DNA of 64,000 nucleotides from Wenzhouxiangella sediminis (GTDB lineage Bacteria > Pseudomonadota > Gammaproteobacteria > Xanthomonadales > Wenzhouxiangellaceae): the NCBI RefSeq assembly GCF_003410055.1, contig NZ_QUZK01000035.1:39745-103744 (forward strand), in the 5' to 3' direction. Of this stretch, positions 18,201-26,303 are shown in pieces. The translations under genes were made by a program, and so were the position numbers. Below the pieces are notes generated by a model. It had not been told where the DNA came from and made no database searches. It saw only the letters and a list, made by a program, of their open reading frames with translations. Positions within the stretch are counted from its first letter, which is position 1. Each line of letters begins with the position of its first letter.

Positions 18201-20075
18201 ATGAAAAGAACGCTTGCCCTGCTTGTCGCGTTGGCCCTGCTGGCTGCCTGCGCCCCCTCCGGTCCCGGCACGCGCTCCGGTGTCGCCGGTGACGAAGATA
18301 TCGCCCGCATCGAAGGCATGCTGGCCGCCGGCGACCACGAGGACGCCGCCCTCGCCTTCGAACAGGAGGCCCTGACCCGGCCGCTGGCCGGCGACCGCCT
18401 GATGATCCGGGCCGCCGAGGCCTGGCTGGCCGCCGATCGCCTGGAAGAGGCCGAACTCGCCCTGGGCCGCATCGACACTGCCACGCTGGCCGACGATGAT
18501 CTCGTCCGCCTCGACCTGGCGCAGGCCGAGCTGGCGATGCGCCGCGGCGACCTGGCGAACGCCGGCTGGCTGCTGGCGAGCACCGCCGGCCGCCTGCCGG
18601 GCGACCTGGAGCGCCGTCACGCCACGCTCGAAGCCCGGCTGCTCGAGCTCGAATCCCGACCGGTGCGCGGCGCCCTGACTGCGCTGCGGGAAGCTGTCGG
18701 GGAACCGGACTTCGGCGGCGACACCGCACTCTCGCTGATGCTGGAATTCCCGGTCTCCGATCTCGAACGGGTGCTCTACCAGGTCGGCGACCAGCCCCGG
18801 CTGCTGCCCTGGCTGGACCTGGTCATCAGCGCCCGCGAAAATCTGCTCGACGATCCCGAACTCGGCGAGGCCCTGGCGTCCTGGGAGCGGCGCTGGCCCG
18901 AACTCGACTACGGCGCCGAGGAGGCGCGACGCTGGATCGCCGCCTGGCGACAGACGCGGCCCATGCCCGACCGGATCACCGTTCTGCTCCCCGCCGCCGA
19001 CACCGCCCTGCATCGTCCGGGCGAAGCCCTGCGCGAGGGGCTCATGGCCGGATGGCTGGGGTTGCCCCCGCAACAGCGTCCGGAACTGGATTTCCGTTAC
19101 ATCGGCCCCGAACCGGCCGACGTCCTGGCGGCCTGGTTCGATGCGCGCGAGAACGGCACCGACTTCCTGATCGGGCCGCTCGACCGCCGCAAGGCGCAGG
19201 CCCTGGCGGAACTGCCCGACGCCGGCGTGATCCCCACCCTGCTGCTCAACCTGCCCGACGAAATCGGCCGCCTGGCCGAAGCGGGCGGAGAGATGGCTGC
19301 CCTGGCGCTGCCCCCGGAAACGGAGGCCGAGCTGGCCGCCATCCATGCACTGGCCACCGGCCGGCGCCGCGCGCTGGTGCTCTCGCAGTACTCCGATTGG
19401 GGCGAACGCGTCGCCGACGCCTTCATCGAGACCTTCACCCTCGGTGGTGGCCAGGTCCTGGCCGACCGCATCTACGATCCGGAGCTGCCGGACCACTCCA
19501 CGCTGCTGAAGGAAGTACTCGAGGTCGATCGCTCCGAGGCGCGCATCGATCGCGTCGCCGGGCTGCTCGGCGACGAGGTGGAGTCCGTCGCCCAGCGGCG
19601 CACCGACGCCGACGTGATCTTCCTGGGTGCACGCGCCACCGACGGGCGCCTGCTGCGCCCGCAGCTCGAGTTCTTCGACGCCGGCGACCTGACCCTGATG
19701 GCGACTTCCTACATCGTCGACGGCGCGCCGCGCCCCGAACGCGACCGCGACCTCGACGGCATCACCACGCCGATGCCCCCCTGGTTCCTGGACTTCACCG
19801 CTGCCGGCGCGGTTCGCGACCGCGCCGCATCGCTCTACGCGGGCCTCGACAACGCGACGCTGTCGCGCCTGCATGCCCTCGGCCGCGATGCCATCGCGCT
19901 GCTGCCCTGGCTGTCGATGATGCGCACCGACCCGACCCTGACCCTGCCCGGCATGATGGGGCGGCTGAGCCTGCCCGACGGGCACGTCATACAGCGCGAC
20001 CTGCCGATCGTCCGGATCGAGGGCGGGCGCGCACGACCGATCGAATTCGAGCATGCACCGACGACACCGCGGTGA
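18201..20075 (+). CDS. lpoA: Outer-membrane lipoprotein LpoA, activator of PBP1a
   Basis: The 624-aa lipoprotein has the lipobox LLAAC (Cys17). The N-terminal region is alpha-helical and TPR-like (EDAALAFEQEALTRPLAGDRL...). The C-terminal region resembles a type I periplasmic-binding fold (DRITVLLPAADTALHRPGEA, DFLIGPLDRRKAQAL, VIFLGARATDGRLLRPQLEF). In E. coli LpoA reaches through the periplasm to stimulate the transpeptidase activity of PBP1a. It overlaps yraN by 23 bases, the conserved LpoA-YraN arrangement. The usual divergent rsmI gene is absent, replaced by the peptidase gene. No strong Shine-Dalgarno is seen. Confidence 0.92.
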   Translation: MKRTLALLVALALLAACAPSGPGTRSGVAGDEDIARIEGMLAAGDHEDAALAFEQEALTRPLAGDRLMIRAAEAWLAADRLEEAELALGRIDTATLADDDLVRLDLAQAELAMRRGDLANAGWLLASTAGRLPGDLERRHATLEARLLELESRPVRGALTALREAVGEPDFGGDTALSLMLEFPVSDLERVLYQVGDQPRLLPWLDLVISARENLLDDPELGEALASWERRWPELDYGAEEARRWIAAWRQTRPMPDRITVLLPAADTALHRPGEALREGLMAGWLGLPPQQRPELDFRYIGPEPADVLAAWFDARENGTDFLIGPLDRRKAQALAELPDAGVIPTLLLNLPDEIGRLAEAGGEMAALALPPETEAELAAIHALATGRRRALVLSQYSDWGERVADAFIETFTLGGGQVLADRIYDPELPDHSTLLKEVLEVDRSEARIDRVAGLLGDEVESVAQRRTDADVIFLGARATDGRLLRPQLEFFDAGDLTLMATSYIVDGAPRPERDRDLDGITTPMPPWFLDFTAAGAVRDRAASLYAGLDNATLSRLHALGRDAIALLPWLSMMRTDPTLTLPGMMGRLSLPDGHVIQRDLPIVRIEGGRARPIEFEHAPTTPR

Positions 20076-20427
20076 GCAGGGCGAGCAGCGGGCCGAGGAC
20101 TTCCTGATCGATCGGGGCCTGAGACTCGTCGAGCGCAACTACCAGTGCCGCTCGGGCGAGATCGACCTGGTCATGCTCGACCCTAACCCGAGCGACACCG
20201 AGGTCCTGGCCTTCGTCGAGGTGCGCCTGCGCGGACCGGGCGCCCGCGTCGACAGCATCGACAGCGTCGACGAGCGCAAACAACGAAAGCTGGCAACCGC
20301 CGCCCGCCATTTCCTGATGGCTCACCCGCAGTGGCAGGAACACGCCTGCCGTTTCGACGTGGTCGGAATCGACGGCGAGGAGGGCCGTCTGCGCTGGATT
20401 CCGGGCGCCTTCGAGCTGCCCGGCTGA
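20053..20427 (+). CDS. yraN: UPF0102 family protein YraN
   Basis: The 124-aa protein belongs to UPF0102, a small restriction-endonuclease-like fold. The pattern includes GEQRAEDFLIDRGLRLVERN, the SGEIDLVMLD core acidic motif and FVEVRLRG, in which the usual FVEVK lysine is Arg. HFDVVGI-like RFDVVGID closes the family core. It starts inside the 3' end of lpoA. The biological role is unsettled. Confidence 0.9.
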   Translation: MHRRHRGEQGEQRAEDFLIDRGLRLVERNYQCRSGEIDLVMLDPNPSDTEVLAFVEVRLRGPGARVDSIDSVDERKQRKLATAARHFLMAHPQWQEHACRFDVVGIDGEEGRLRWIPGAFELPG

Positions 20428-20443
20428 ATTCCTGCGACGGCCG

Positions 20444-20932
20444 TCAGCCGCCGAGGAAAGCCTGTGCGGCGAGCAGGCAGGCCAGGGAGACGCCGGCCGC
20501 CAGCAGGTCGTCGAGCATCACCCCCAGTCCGCCATGAATGCGCTTGTCGAACCAGCCGATGGGCCAGGGTTTGGCTGCGTCGAAAATCCGGAAGACGACG
20601 AAGGCCGCGAGCCACCACGCCCAGTGAGCGGGGATGCAAACCAGGATCAGCCACAGGCCGACGAACTCGTCGAAGACGATACCGCTGTGATCGTGCACGC
20701 CCAGGCGACGCCCCACCCGGCCGCAGATCCAGACGCCGAAGGCAAAGGCCGTCGCGATGACGAGCAGCGCCGCGGGCATCGGAAGCAGCAGCAACGGCAG
20801 GGCCAGCGGCACCGCCGCCAGGCTTCCGGCGGTGCCCGGCGCAATGGGGGAAAGACCGCTGCCGAAGCCGAAGGCCAGCAGGCCGTCGGCCGACTTCAGG
20901 GCGATTTCGCGGGTGCGGGCCCGATCAGTCAT
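20444..20932 (-). CDS. pgpA: Phosphatidylglycerophosphatase A
   Basis: Dephosphorylates phosphatidylglycerol phosphate at the inner membrane. The 162-aa product shows the PgpA signature: GFGSGLSPIAPGTAGSLAA near the N-terminus, HDHSGIVFDEFVG with acidic metal ligands, FRIFDAAKPWPIGWFDK and GGLGVMLDDLLAAG. Several hydrophobic helices are present. The start at 20932 overlaps the thiL stop by 8 bases; an upstream in-frame extension is not family-like. Confidence 0.95.
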   Translation of the reverse strand: MTDRARTREIALKSADGLLAFGFGSGLSPIAPGTAGSLAAVPLALPLLLLPMPAALLVIATAFAFGVWICGRVGRRLGVHDHSGIVFDEFVGLWLILVCIPAHWAWWLAAFVVFRIFDAAKPWPIGWFDKRIHGGLGVMLDDLLAAGVSLACLLAAQAFLGG

Positions 20933-21863
20933 CGTCGAAATGATCCCAACCGCGTCCGAGTCCGGCGGGCACCGCGCGCGTCGCGGACCGGCAGGCCACA
21001 CCCTGCCCTTCGACGACCCGCCCGATGGCGGTCAGCGCCACGCCGCCGGCTTTCGACAGCGCGTCGAGATCCGCGTCCGGCGGCAGGACGACCAGCAGTT
21101 CGTAGTCGCTGCCGCCACCGGTCTGCAGCCGCCAGCGCTCGACCGGATCGGCCACGGCTTCGAGCAGGGCCGCCGAGGCCGGCAGCGCATCGAGATCCAG
21201 CTCGGCACCCTGCCCGGGCGCGAGCAGGTGGGCCAGGTCGGCCAGCAAACCGTCGGAAAGATCGATCATGGCGCGCGCGCTGCTTCTCAGGGTCTCGCCG
21301 GCCTGCAGCCGGGCCCGCGGGCGACGAAGCCGATCGAGCAGCTCCGGGGATGCTGCTTCTCCCAGGCTCAGCGCCGCGGCCGCATCGCCGACGGTGCCGG
21401 TGACCGCGATGCGGTCCCCGGGACGCGCGCCGCAACGCGTCACCGCCTGGCCCGCGGGAACCTCGCCCACCAGGTGGACACCGATGTTGAGGGGACCGCG
21501 TGCCAGGTTACCGCCCACCAGGGTCATGCCGGCCGAGCCGGCGGCCGCCAGGAAGCCGTCGAGAAAAGCGTCGATCCAGGCTTCGTCGATGGCAGGCAGG
21601 GTCAGGGCAAGCAGCGCCCAGCGCGGGCTCGCGCCCATGGCGGCCAGATCGCTCAGGTTGGCCTGCGCGGCCAGCTGCCCGACATTGCTGCCCGGCCAGT
21701 CGGCCGTGAAATGACGATCGAGCACGATCGAATCGGTGGTGACGACCAGTTCACAGCCGGGCGTGGGGGCGAGTACGGCGGCGTCGTCGCCGATTCCGAC
21801 CACCACGCCGCTGCCGGGCGCGGCGCGCGAGCGGATGCGTTCGATCAGCTCGAACTCACCCAT
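20925..21863 (-). CDS. thiL: Thiamine-monophosphate kinase
   Basis: ATP-dependent kinase that makes thiamine diphosphate from thiamine monophosphate. The 312-aa product has the PurM-like motifs VGIGDDAAVL, TTDSIVLDRHF, NLSDLAAMGA, GGNLARG, MIDLSDGLLADL and GGGSDYELLV. ATG 21863 is used; a GTG codon directly before it is also in frame. It overlaps nusB by 8 bases and pgpA by 8 bases, so the nusB-thiL-pgpA block is tightly coupled. Confidence 0.96.
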   Translation of the reverse strand: MGEFELIERIRSRAAPGSGVVVGIGDDAAVLAPTPGCELVVTTDSIVLDRHFTADWPGSNVGQLAAQANLSDLAAMGASPRWALLALTLPAIDEAWIDAFLDGFLAAAGSAGMTLVGGNLARGPLNIGVHLVGEVPAGQAVTRCGARPGDRIAVTGTVGDAAAALSLGEAASPELLDRLRRPRARLQAGETLRSSARAMIDLSDGLLADLAHLLAPGQGAELDLDALPASAALLEAVADPVERWRLQTGGGSDYELLVVLPPDADLDALSKAGGVALTAIGRVVEGQGVACRSATRAVPAGLGRGWDHFDDD

Positions 21864-22317
21864 CACCGGGGTCGAGGTCGCGCTCGGCCTGGCGCGTCTC
21901 GCGAGCCAGGCGGTCGAGCACGCCGTTGACGAAGGTGTGCGCCTGCTCGGCGCCGAAGCGGTGAGCGAGCTCCACGGCCTCGTCGATGATCACCCGATAG
22001 GGCGTTTCGGGATGGTGGATCAGCTCACAGGCGCCCAGGCGAAGGATCACGCGCTCCATCTGGTCGAGACTGGCGTCGACCCGCGTTACGTGCGGCCGGA
22101 GCGCTTCGTCGAGCGCTTCACGATTGGCCACCACCTCGCGCACGAGAGTCTGGAAATAGCTTTCGTCGACGCCCTCGAAGTTCTGCTCCTCGCGGAACTG
22201 GTCGATGATGGCGGCGGCCGAGTCGTCGTTGATCTGCCACTGGTAGAGCGCCTGGAGCGCGCGTCGGCGCGCCCGGCGACGGGGCTCGAAGGGGCTGACG
22301 GTCCGACGTCGGCTCAT
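21856..22317 (-). CDS. nusB: Transcription antitermination protein NusB
   Basis: RNA-binding protein that with NusE (S10) binds boxA for rRNA antitermination. The 153-aa product starts MSRRRTVSPFEPRRRARRRA, a basic extension, followed by the NusB fold (ALQALYQWQ, FQTLVREVV, ERVILRLGACELIHHPETPYRVIIDEAVELAHRFG, FVNGVLDRLA). Its ATG overlaps the ribH stop by 4 bases (ATGA). NusB next to riboflavin genes is a conserved gammaproteobacterial arrangement. Confidence 0.96.
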   Translation of the reverse strand: MSRRRTVSPFEPRRRARRRALQALYQWQINDDSAAAIIDQFREEQNFEGVDESYFQTLVREVVANREALDEALRPHVTRVDASLDQMERVILRLGACELIHHPETPYRVIIDEAVELAHRFGAEQAHTFVNGVLDRLARETRQAERDLDPGDG

Positions 22318-22775
22318 GCCGTCACCCGACGCTTGAAATCGATCATGTCCAGCACGGCCATGGCCGCCTCGCGGCCCTTGTTCTTGCGCTCGGGATCGGC
22401 TCGCTCCATCGCCTGCTCGCCGTTCTCGGGCGTGAGCACGCCGAAGCCAACGGGCACGCCCGTCTCGAGCATGGTCTGCTGCAGACCGCGGGCGCATTCG
22501 GCCGAAATGAAGTCGAAGTGGGCGGTCTCCCCGCGGACCACCGCGCCCAGCGCGATGATGCCGTCGTAGCGGCCGGTGTCGGCCAGCTCCCGGGCCGCCA
22601 GGGTCAACTCCCAGGCACCGGGAACCGGATGCACATCGATATCGGCCTCACGCATGCCGGCGTCGAGCAGGGCCTGGCGGCAGCCCGCCAGCATGAGGTT
22701 GGTGACTTCGGGATTGAAACGGGCAACGAGCACGGCGATGCGGCTGCCCGGGCAGGCGGGATGCTGTTCGGTCAT
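22314..22775 (-). CDS. ribH: 6,7-dimethyl-8-ribityllumazine synthase
   Basis: Condenses 5-amino-6-ribitylaminouracil with dihydroxybutanone phosphate in riboflavin synthesis. The product is 153 aa from ATG 22775; an in-frame TTG four codons upstream is an alternative. Motifs are ARFNPEVTNLMLAGC, VPGAWELTLAARELA, GAVVRGETAHFDFI and GFGVLTPENGEQAMERA. It begins shortly after the ribBA stop, with GAGAGGG inside the ribBA end as ribosome site. Confidence 0.96.
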   Translation of the reverse strand: MTEQHPACPGSRIAVLVARFNPEVTNLMLAGCRQALLDAGMREADIDVHPVPGAWELTLAARELADTGRYDGIIALGAVVRGETAHFDFISAECARGLQQTMLETGVPVGFGVLTPENGEQAMERADPERKNKGREAAMAVLDMIDFKRRVTA

Positions 22776-22783
22776 GGTGTCGC

Positions 22784-23899
22784 TCAACCCTCTCCTTCCG
22801 GAACGACGTAGTCGGTCACCTCGAGGCCGAAGCCGTCGAGGGCGTGCAGGCGCTTGGGCGCGCCGAATACCTGCATGCGGCGAATGCCCAGCTCGGCGAT
22901 GATCTGTGCGGCAATGCCGTAGCTGCGAAGCTCGTTGGCCGCCTGGCTGCGTTCGCCGCCCTCGGGGCCGGTACCGCCGTTCTTCAGGCCGGCGAGCCGG
23001 TCGGCGTCGTCCTCATCATAGCCCAGCACGAGCGCCATGCCCTTGCCGCGGCGTGCGATGTCGGACAGGGCCGCATCCAGCGGCATGCCGAAACTCGGCT
23101 CGGTAATGCCCATGACGTCGCCGAGCAACTCCGGCACGTGGACGCGCACCGGGAAGGGTTCTTCCGGATCGATCTCCCCGCGGATCAGCGCCCAGTGGAG
23201 ACGATGCGTGATGCGATCACGGAAGACCCGCAGCCGGAACTCGCCGTGCGCCGTGCCCACCGTCTGGGTGTGCACGCTCTCGACGTTCTGCTCGGTGCTC
23301 ATGCGGTAGCGAATCAGGTCGGCGACGGTGCCCATCTTCAGCCCGTGGGTCCGGGCGAACTCCTCGAGCTCGGGCCGCCGGGCCATGGTGCCGTCCTCGT
23401 TGAGGATCTCGACGAGCACGCCGGCCGGCTCGAAACCCGCCAGCAGCGAAAGGTCCATGCTCGCCTCGGTGTGCCCGGCGCGCGCCAGGACGCCGCCCGG
23501 CTGGGCCATCAGGGGAAACACGTGGCCGGGCTGGGTCAGGCTGTCGGGACCGGCGTCGGGCGCCACTGCCGTACGGATGGTATGCGCACGGTCGTAGGCC
23601 GAAATGCCGGTGGTCACACCCGTGGCCGCCTCGATCGAGACGGTGAAGTTGGTCTGGTGGTGGCGATCGGTGTCGCGCACCATCAATTGCAGGCCCAGCT
23701 GCCGGCAGCGCTCGCGCGTGAGCGACAGGCAGATCAGGCCCCGACCGTAGCGCGCCATGAAATTGATGTCCTCGGGCCGCACCAGCGGGGCGGCCATGAT
23801 CAGGTCGCCTTCGTTCTCACGGTCCTCGTCGTCGAGCATGACCACCATGCGGCCCTGACCGATGTCCTCGAGGATGGATTCGATCGAATCAAAACTCAT
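22784..23899 (-). CDS. ribB: 3,4-dihydroxy-2-butanone-4-phosphate synthase with degenerate GTP cyclohydrolase II domain
   Basis: The N-terminal domain (about 1-205) is a complete DHBP synthase with acidic metal-binding [11 protein letters not shown] and the HTEASMDL and GGVLARAGH motifs. The C-terminal domain is shaped like GTP cyclohydrolase II ([19 protein letters not shown]), but its zinc site is lost. Where active enzymes have three cysteines in ECLTGD...CDCG, this protein reads [20 protein letters not shown]. It is therefore expected to supply only the RibB activity, with RibA encoded elsewhere. Such RibB-X fusions occur in other Gammaproteobacteria. It overlaps ribE by 4 bases. The product is 371 aa. 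Confidence 0.93.
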   Translation of the reverse strand: MSFDSIESILEDIGQGRMVVMLDDEDRENEGDLIMAAPLVRPEDINFMARYGRGLICLSLTRERCRQLGLQLMVRDTDRHHQTNFTVSIEAATGVTTGISAYDRAHTIRTAVAPDAGPDSLTQPGHVFPLMAQPGGVLARAGHTEASMDLSLLAGFEPAGVLVEILNEDGTMARRPELEEFARTHGLKMGTVADLIRYRMSTEQNVESVHTQTVGTAHGEFRLRVFRDRITHRLHWALIRGEIDPEEPFPVRVHVPELLGDVMGITEPSFGMPLDAALSDIARRGKGMALVLGYDEDDADRLAGLKNGGTGPEGGERSQAANELRSYGIAAQIIAELGIRRMQVFGAPKRLHALDGFGLEVTDYVVPEGEG

Positions 23900-24492
23900 G
23901 TTTGAACTCCTGTAAGCCGTTCCAGGTAGCGCGCCAGGAGATCGACCTCCAGGTTGACGCGGTCTCCGGCTTCGAGTTGCCCCAGCGTGGTGACGGCCAG
24001 GGTGTGTGGAATCAGGTTGACCTCGAACTCGCGCGCTTCAACGGCATTGACGGTCAGGCTCACCCCGTCGAGCGTGACCGAACCCTTCTCGGCGACAAAG
24101 CGCGCCAGCTCGGGCGGGACACGAAAGCGGAATATCCGGCTCTCGCCGGCCGGCCGCACCGACATCACTTCGGCAAGGCCGTCGACGTGTCCGCTGACAA
24201 GATGCCCACCGAGGCGGTCGCCCACCGCCAGGGCCGGCTCGAGGTTGACCGGGTTGCCGGTCGCGAGAGCCCCGAGGCTCGTTCGATCGAGCGTCTCGGC
24301 CGAAAGATCGGCGGAAAATCCCCGCTCGTCGATGTCCAATGCGGTCAGGCAACAGCCGGCCACGGCCACGCTGTCGCCGGTGCGCCATTCCGCGGGCCCG
24401 AGCTCGGGGCAATCGATGCGCATCCGGCAGCCCGATTGCGCGGGCGTGATCCGGCTGACCGTTCCTACGGCCTGGACGATTCCGGTGAACAT
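23896..24492 (-). CDS. ribE: Riboflavin synthase, alpha subunit
   Basis: Dismutates two 6,7-dimethyl-8-ribityllumazine molecules to riboflavin. The 198-aa product is the typical tandem lumazine-binding barrel. The N-terminal repeat begins MFTGIVQAVGTV and includes CCLTALDID and the GHLVSGHVDG loop. The second repeat has GSVTLDGVSLTVNAVEAREFEVNLIPHT. The stop overlaps the ribB start by 4 bases. In some organisms this gene is called ribC. Confidence 0.96.
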   Translation of the reverse strand: MFTGIVQAVGTVSRITPAQSGCRMRIDCPELGPAEWRTGDSVAVAGCCLTALDIDERGFSADLSAETLDRTSLGALATGNPVNLEPALAVGDRLGGHLVSGHVDGLAEVMSVRPAGESRIFRFRVPPELARFVAEKGSVTLDGVSLTVNAVEAREFEVNLIPHTLAVTTLGQLEAGDRVNLEVDLLARYLERLTGVQT

Positions 24493-24502
24493 GACTGAAA
24501 TC

Positions 24503-25576
24503 TCAAGCGAGTCGATAGAGAAAGCGCCAGTCCGAACCCAGGCGGCGCTGATCGATCAGGTTTAGATGGAGGCGGTCTTCGAATTTTTCCATCCCCGGCA
24601 ACTCGAGCAGCGCTCGGCCCCGGCCGATCAGGCAGGGCGCCTGGTAGACCAGCAGCTCGTCGACCAGACCGGAGGCGACCAGAGCCCCGGACAAGGTGGG
24701 GCCGGCCTCGACGTGCACCGTATTGACGTCACGTTCGGCCAGGCGCGCCATCAGGGCAGGCAGGCTGACCCGGCCGGCCAGGTCGGCCGGCAACTGCCAC
24801 CAGCTCACCCCCTCGATGTCGCGCGGCGCAACGCAGGACGCCACGATGACCGGTCCGGGCAAGGTGGTCAGGCGAAGGCCTTCCGGCAGCCGGCCGTCGG
24901 AGTCCACCACCACGCGGGTCAACTGGCGCTCGAAACCGCCCAGGCGAACGTTCAGCCGGGGGTCGTCGGCCAGCACGGTTCCAATGCCGGTGAGGATGCA
25001 GGAGGCGCGGGCCCGCCAGGACTGCACGTCGGCGCGGGCGGACTCGCCCGTGATCCACTGCGAACGGCCATCGGCACCGGCGGTGAAGCCGTCGAGACTG
25101 ACGGCCAGCTTGACGCGAACCCAGGGCCGGCCGCGCTCGTGACGGCTGACGAACCCGCGGTTGAGCGCCCGGGCCGCCTCTTCCATCAGGCCGGTGCGCA
25201 CGGTGATCCCGGCGCGGGCGAGGATATCGTGTCCCCTGCCCGACACCCGGGCATCGGGATCGGGCATGGCCGAAACCACCGACGTCACGCCGGCTTCGAC
25301 CAGGGCGTTCGCGCAGGGCGGCGTGCGGCCGTGATGAGAGCAGGGTTCGAGACTCACGTAGGCCACCGCTCCCCGCGCCCGGATACCGGCTTCCTGGAGG
25401 GCGAGCGTCTCGGCGTGCGGTTCGCCCGCGGCGCGGTGCCAGCCGCGGCCCACGACTTCCCCGTCATTGACGATGACGCAACCGACGGCCGGATTCGGAT
25501 CGGCCGTCAACTCTCCCTTTTCGGCCAGGCGAAGGGCTTCGGCCATGAAACGATGATCGTCAGCGGTGAAACTCAT
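24503..25576 (-). CDS. ribD: Bifunctional riboflavin deaminase/reductase RibD
   Basis: The N-terminal deaminase domain (about 1-145) has zinc ligands His54 (HAE, Glu56 catalytic), Cys79 and Cys88 in PCSHHGRTPPC. The C-terminal reductase domain (about 148-357) has RVKLAVSLDGFTAG, SQWITGE, ILTGIGTVLADDPRLNVR and VEAGPTLSGAL. It catalyses the two steps after GTP cyclohydrolase II. The entire 24-bp gap to the nrdR stop is heptamer repeat, leaving no recognisable Shine-Dalgarno. No room exists for an FMN riboswitch. Confidence 0.96.
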   Translation of the reverse strand: MSFTADDHRFMAEALRLAEKGELTADPNPAVGCVIVNDGEVVGRGWHRAAGEPHAETLALQEAGIRARGAVAYVSLEPCSHHGRTPPCANALVEAGVTSVVSAMPDPDARVSGRGHDILARAGITVRTGLMEEAARALNRGFVSRHERGRPWVRVKLAVSLDGFTAGADGRSQWITGESARADVQSWRARASCILTGIGTVLADDPRLNVRLGGFERQLTRVVVDSDGRLPEGLRLTTLPGPVIVASCVAPRDIEGVSWWQLPADLAGRVSLPALMARLAERDVNTVHVEAGPTLSGALVASGLVDELLVYQAPCLIGRGRALLELPGMEKFEDRLHLNLIDQRRLGSDWRFLYRLA

Positions 25577-25580
25577 GGGT

Positions 25581-25604
25581 CAGGTTTCAGGTTTCAGGTT
25601 TCAC
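25581..25604. repeat. Heptamer repeat between nrdR and ribD
   Basis: Three direct copies of the TTTCAGG-type heptamer (CCTGAAA on the coding strand of ribD). They fill the whole nrdR-ribD gap and include the nrdR stop codon (25601-25603). There is no inverted partner here. Confidence 0.85.
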
Positions 25605-26107
25605 TTGTCTTCTTCATCCAGCAGCGAAATCTGGCGGCGATCGATGACGCCCGGGTTGTCGCGCTCGAGCTTTTCGATCTCCTCGCGGAAGGCCTGCACG
25701 TCCTCGAAGCGGCGATAAACCGAGGCGAATCGGACGTAAGCGACCTGGTCGAGATGGGACAACTCGGCGGCGACCCAGTCACCCAGCTGCTGGCTGGAAA
25801 TCTCCGGATCCTCGAGCGTGCGAATCTCGCGGACCAGCTTGCGGATGGCCCGCTCGACCAGCTGGGTCTCGACCGGACGCTTCTCGAGCGCCTTGACCAT
25901 CCCGCGCCGGAGCTTGTCCTCGTCGAAGGCCTCGCGCGAGCCGTCGGCCTTGATCACGTTGGGCGCCTTCAGCGCCGGCGTCTCGAGGGTATTGAAGCGC
26001 GCCCCGCACCCGGCGCACTCGCGCCGCCGACGAATCTGGAAACCGTCGGAAGCCAGCCGCGAGTCGACCACGCGGGTGTCGGTGTGATTGCAGAAGGGGC
26101 ACCACAT
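25601..26107 (-). CDS. nrdR: Transcriptional repressor NrdR
   Basis: Represses ribonucleotide reductase genes in response to nucleotides. The 168-aa product has the N-terminal zinc ribbon (Cys3, Cys6, Cys31, Cys34) followed by the ATP-cone (about 49-139; VIKADGSREAFDEDKLRRGM, ALEKRPV). Its length is slightly above the usual 150-160 because of the acidic tail ending SLLDEEDK. It lies in the conserved glyA-nrdR-ribD order. No nrd gene or NrdR box is present in the window. Its start is 9 bases from a repeat arm and lacks a clear ribosome site. Confidence 0.97.
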   Translation of the reverse strand: MWCPFCNHTDTRVVDSRLASDGFQIRRRRECAGCGARFNTLETPALKAPNVIKADGSREAFDEDKLRRGMVKALEKRPVETQLVERAIRKLVREIRTLEDPEISSQQLGDWVAAELSHLDQVAYVRFASVYRRFEDVQAFREEIEKLERDNPGVIDRRQISLLDEEDK

Positions 26108-26116
26108 AAAAGGCTG

Positions 26117-26300
26117 GAGGTTTCAGGTTTCAGGTTTCAGGGCGGCGGCTTCCGGGCGCTGCGGGGCGGTCGAGCCGCGACACTCCCGTGCTGCCCGGAA
26201 CGTCAGCCAGCTTTCAGGTTGGCCAAGGCATCCCGCGGCGAAGCCGCCCCGCAGCGCCAACGGCTGCCGCCTGAAACCTGAACCCTGAAACCTGAATCCT
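26117..26300. repeat. Large inverted repeat of the heptamer family (about 185 bp)
   Basis: The left arm starts at 26117 with three TTTCAGG heptamers followed by GGCGGCGGCTTCCGGGCGCT and GCGGGGCGG. The right arm (about 26243-26300) is its near reverse complement, ending with degenerate CCTGAAA heptamers. The arms pair over roughly 48 bp with few mismatches around a loop holding one further TTTCAGG copy. The element fills the nrdR-glyA gap. No open frame inside resembles a gene. It looks like a small non-coding palindromic element (REP/MITE-like). Confidence 0.85.
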
Positions 26301-26303
26301 TTA

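Noticed and set aside
15957..20138. A minus-strand open frame of about 1393 codons
   Set aside because: Only 15957-18059 encodes a recognisable protein with its own signal peptide. The upstream part is antisense to lpoA.
25577..25600. FMN riboswitch in front of the riboflavin genes
   Set aside because: The gap upstream of ribD is only 24 bp of repeat, too short for the RFN element, and nothing similar was seen before glyA or nrdR.
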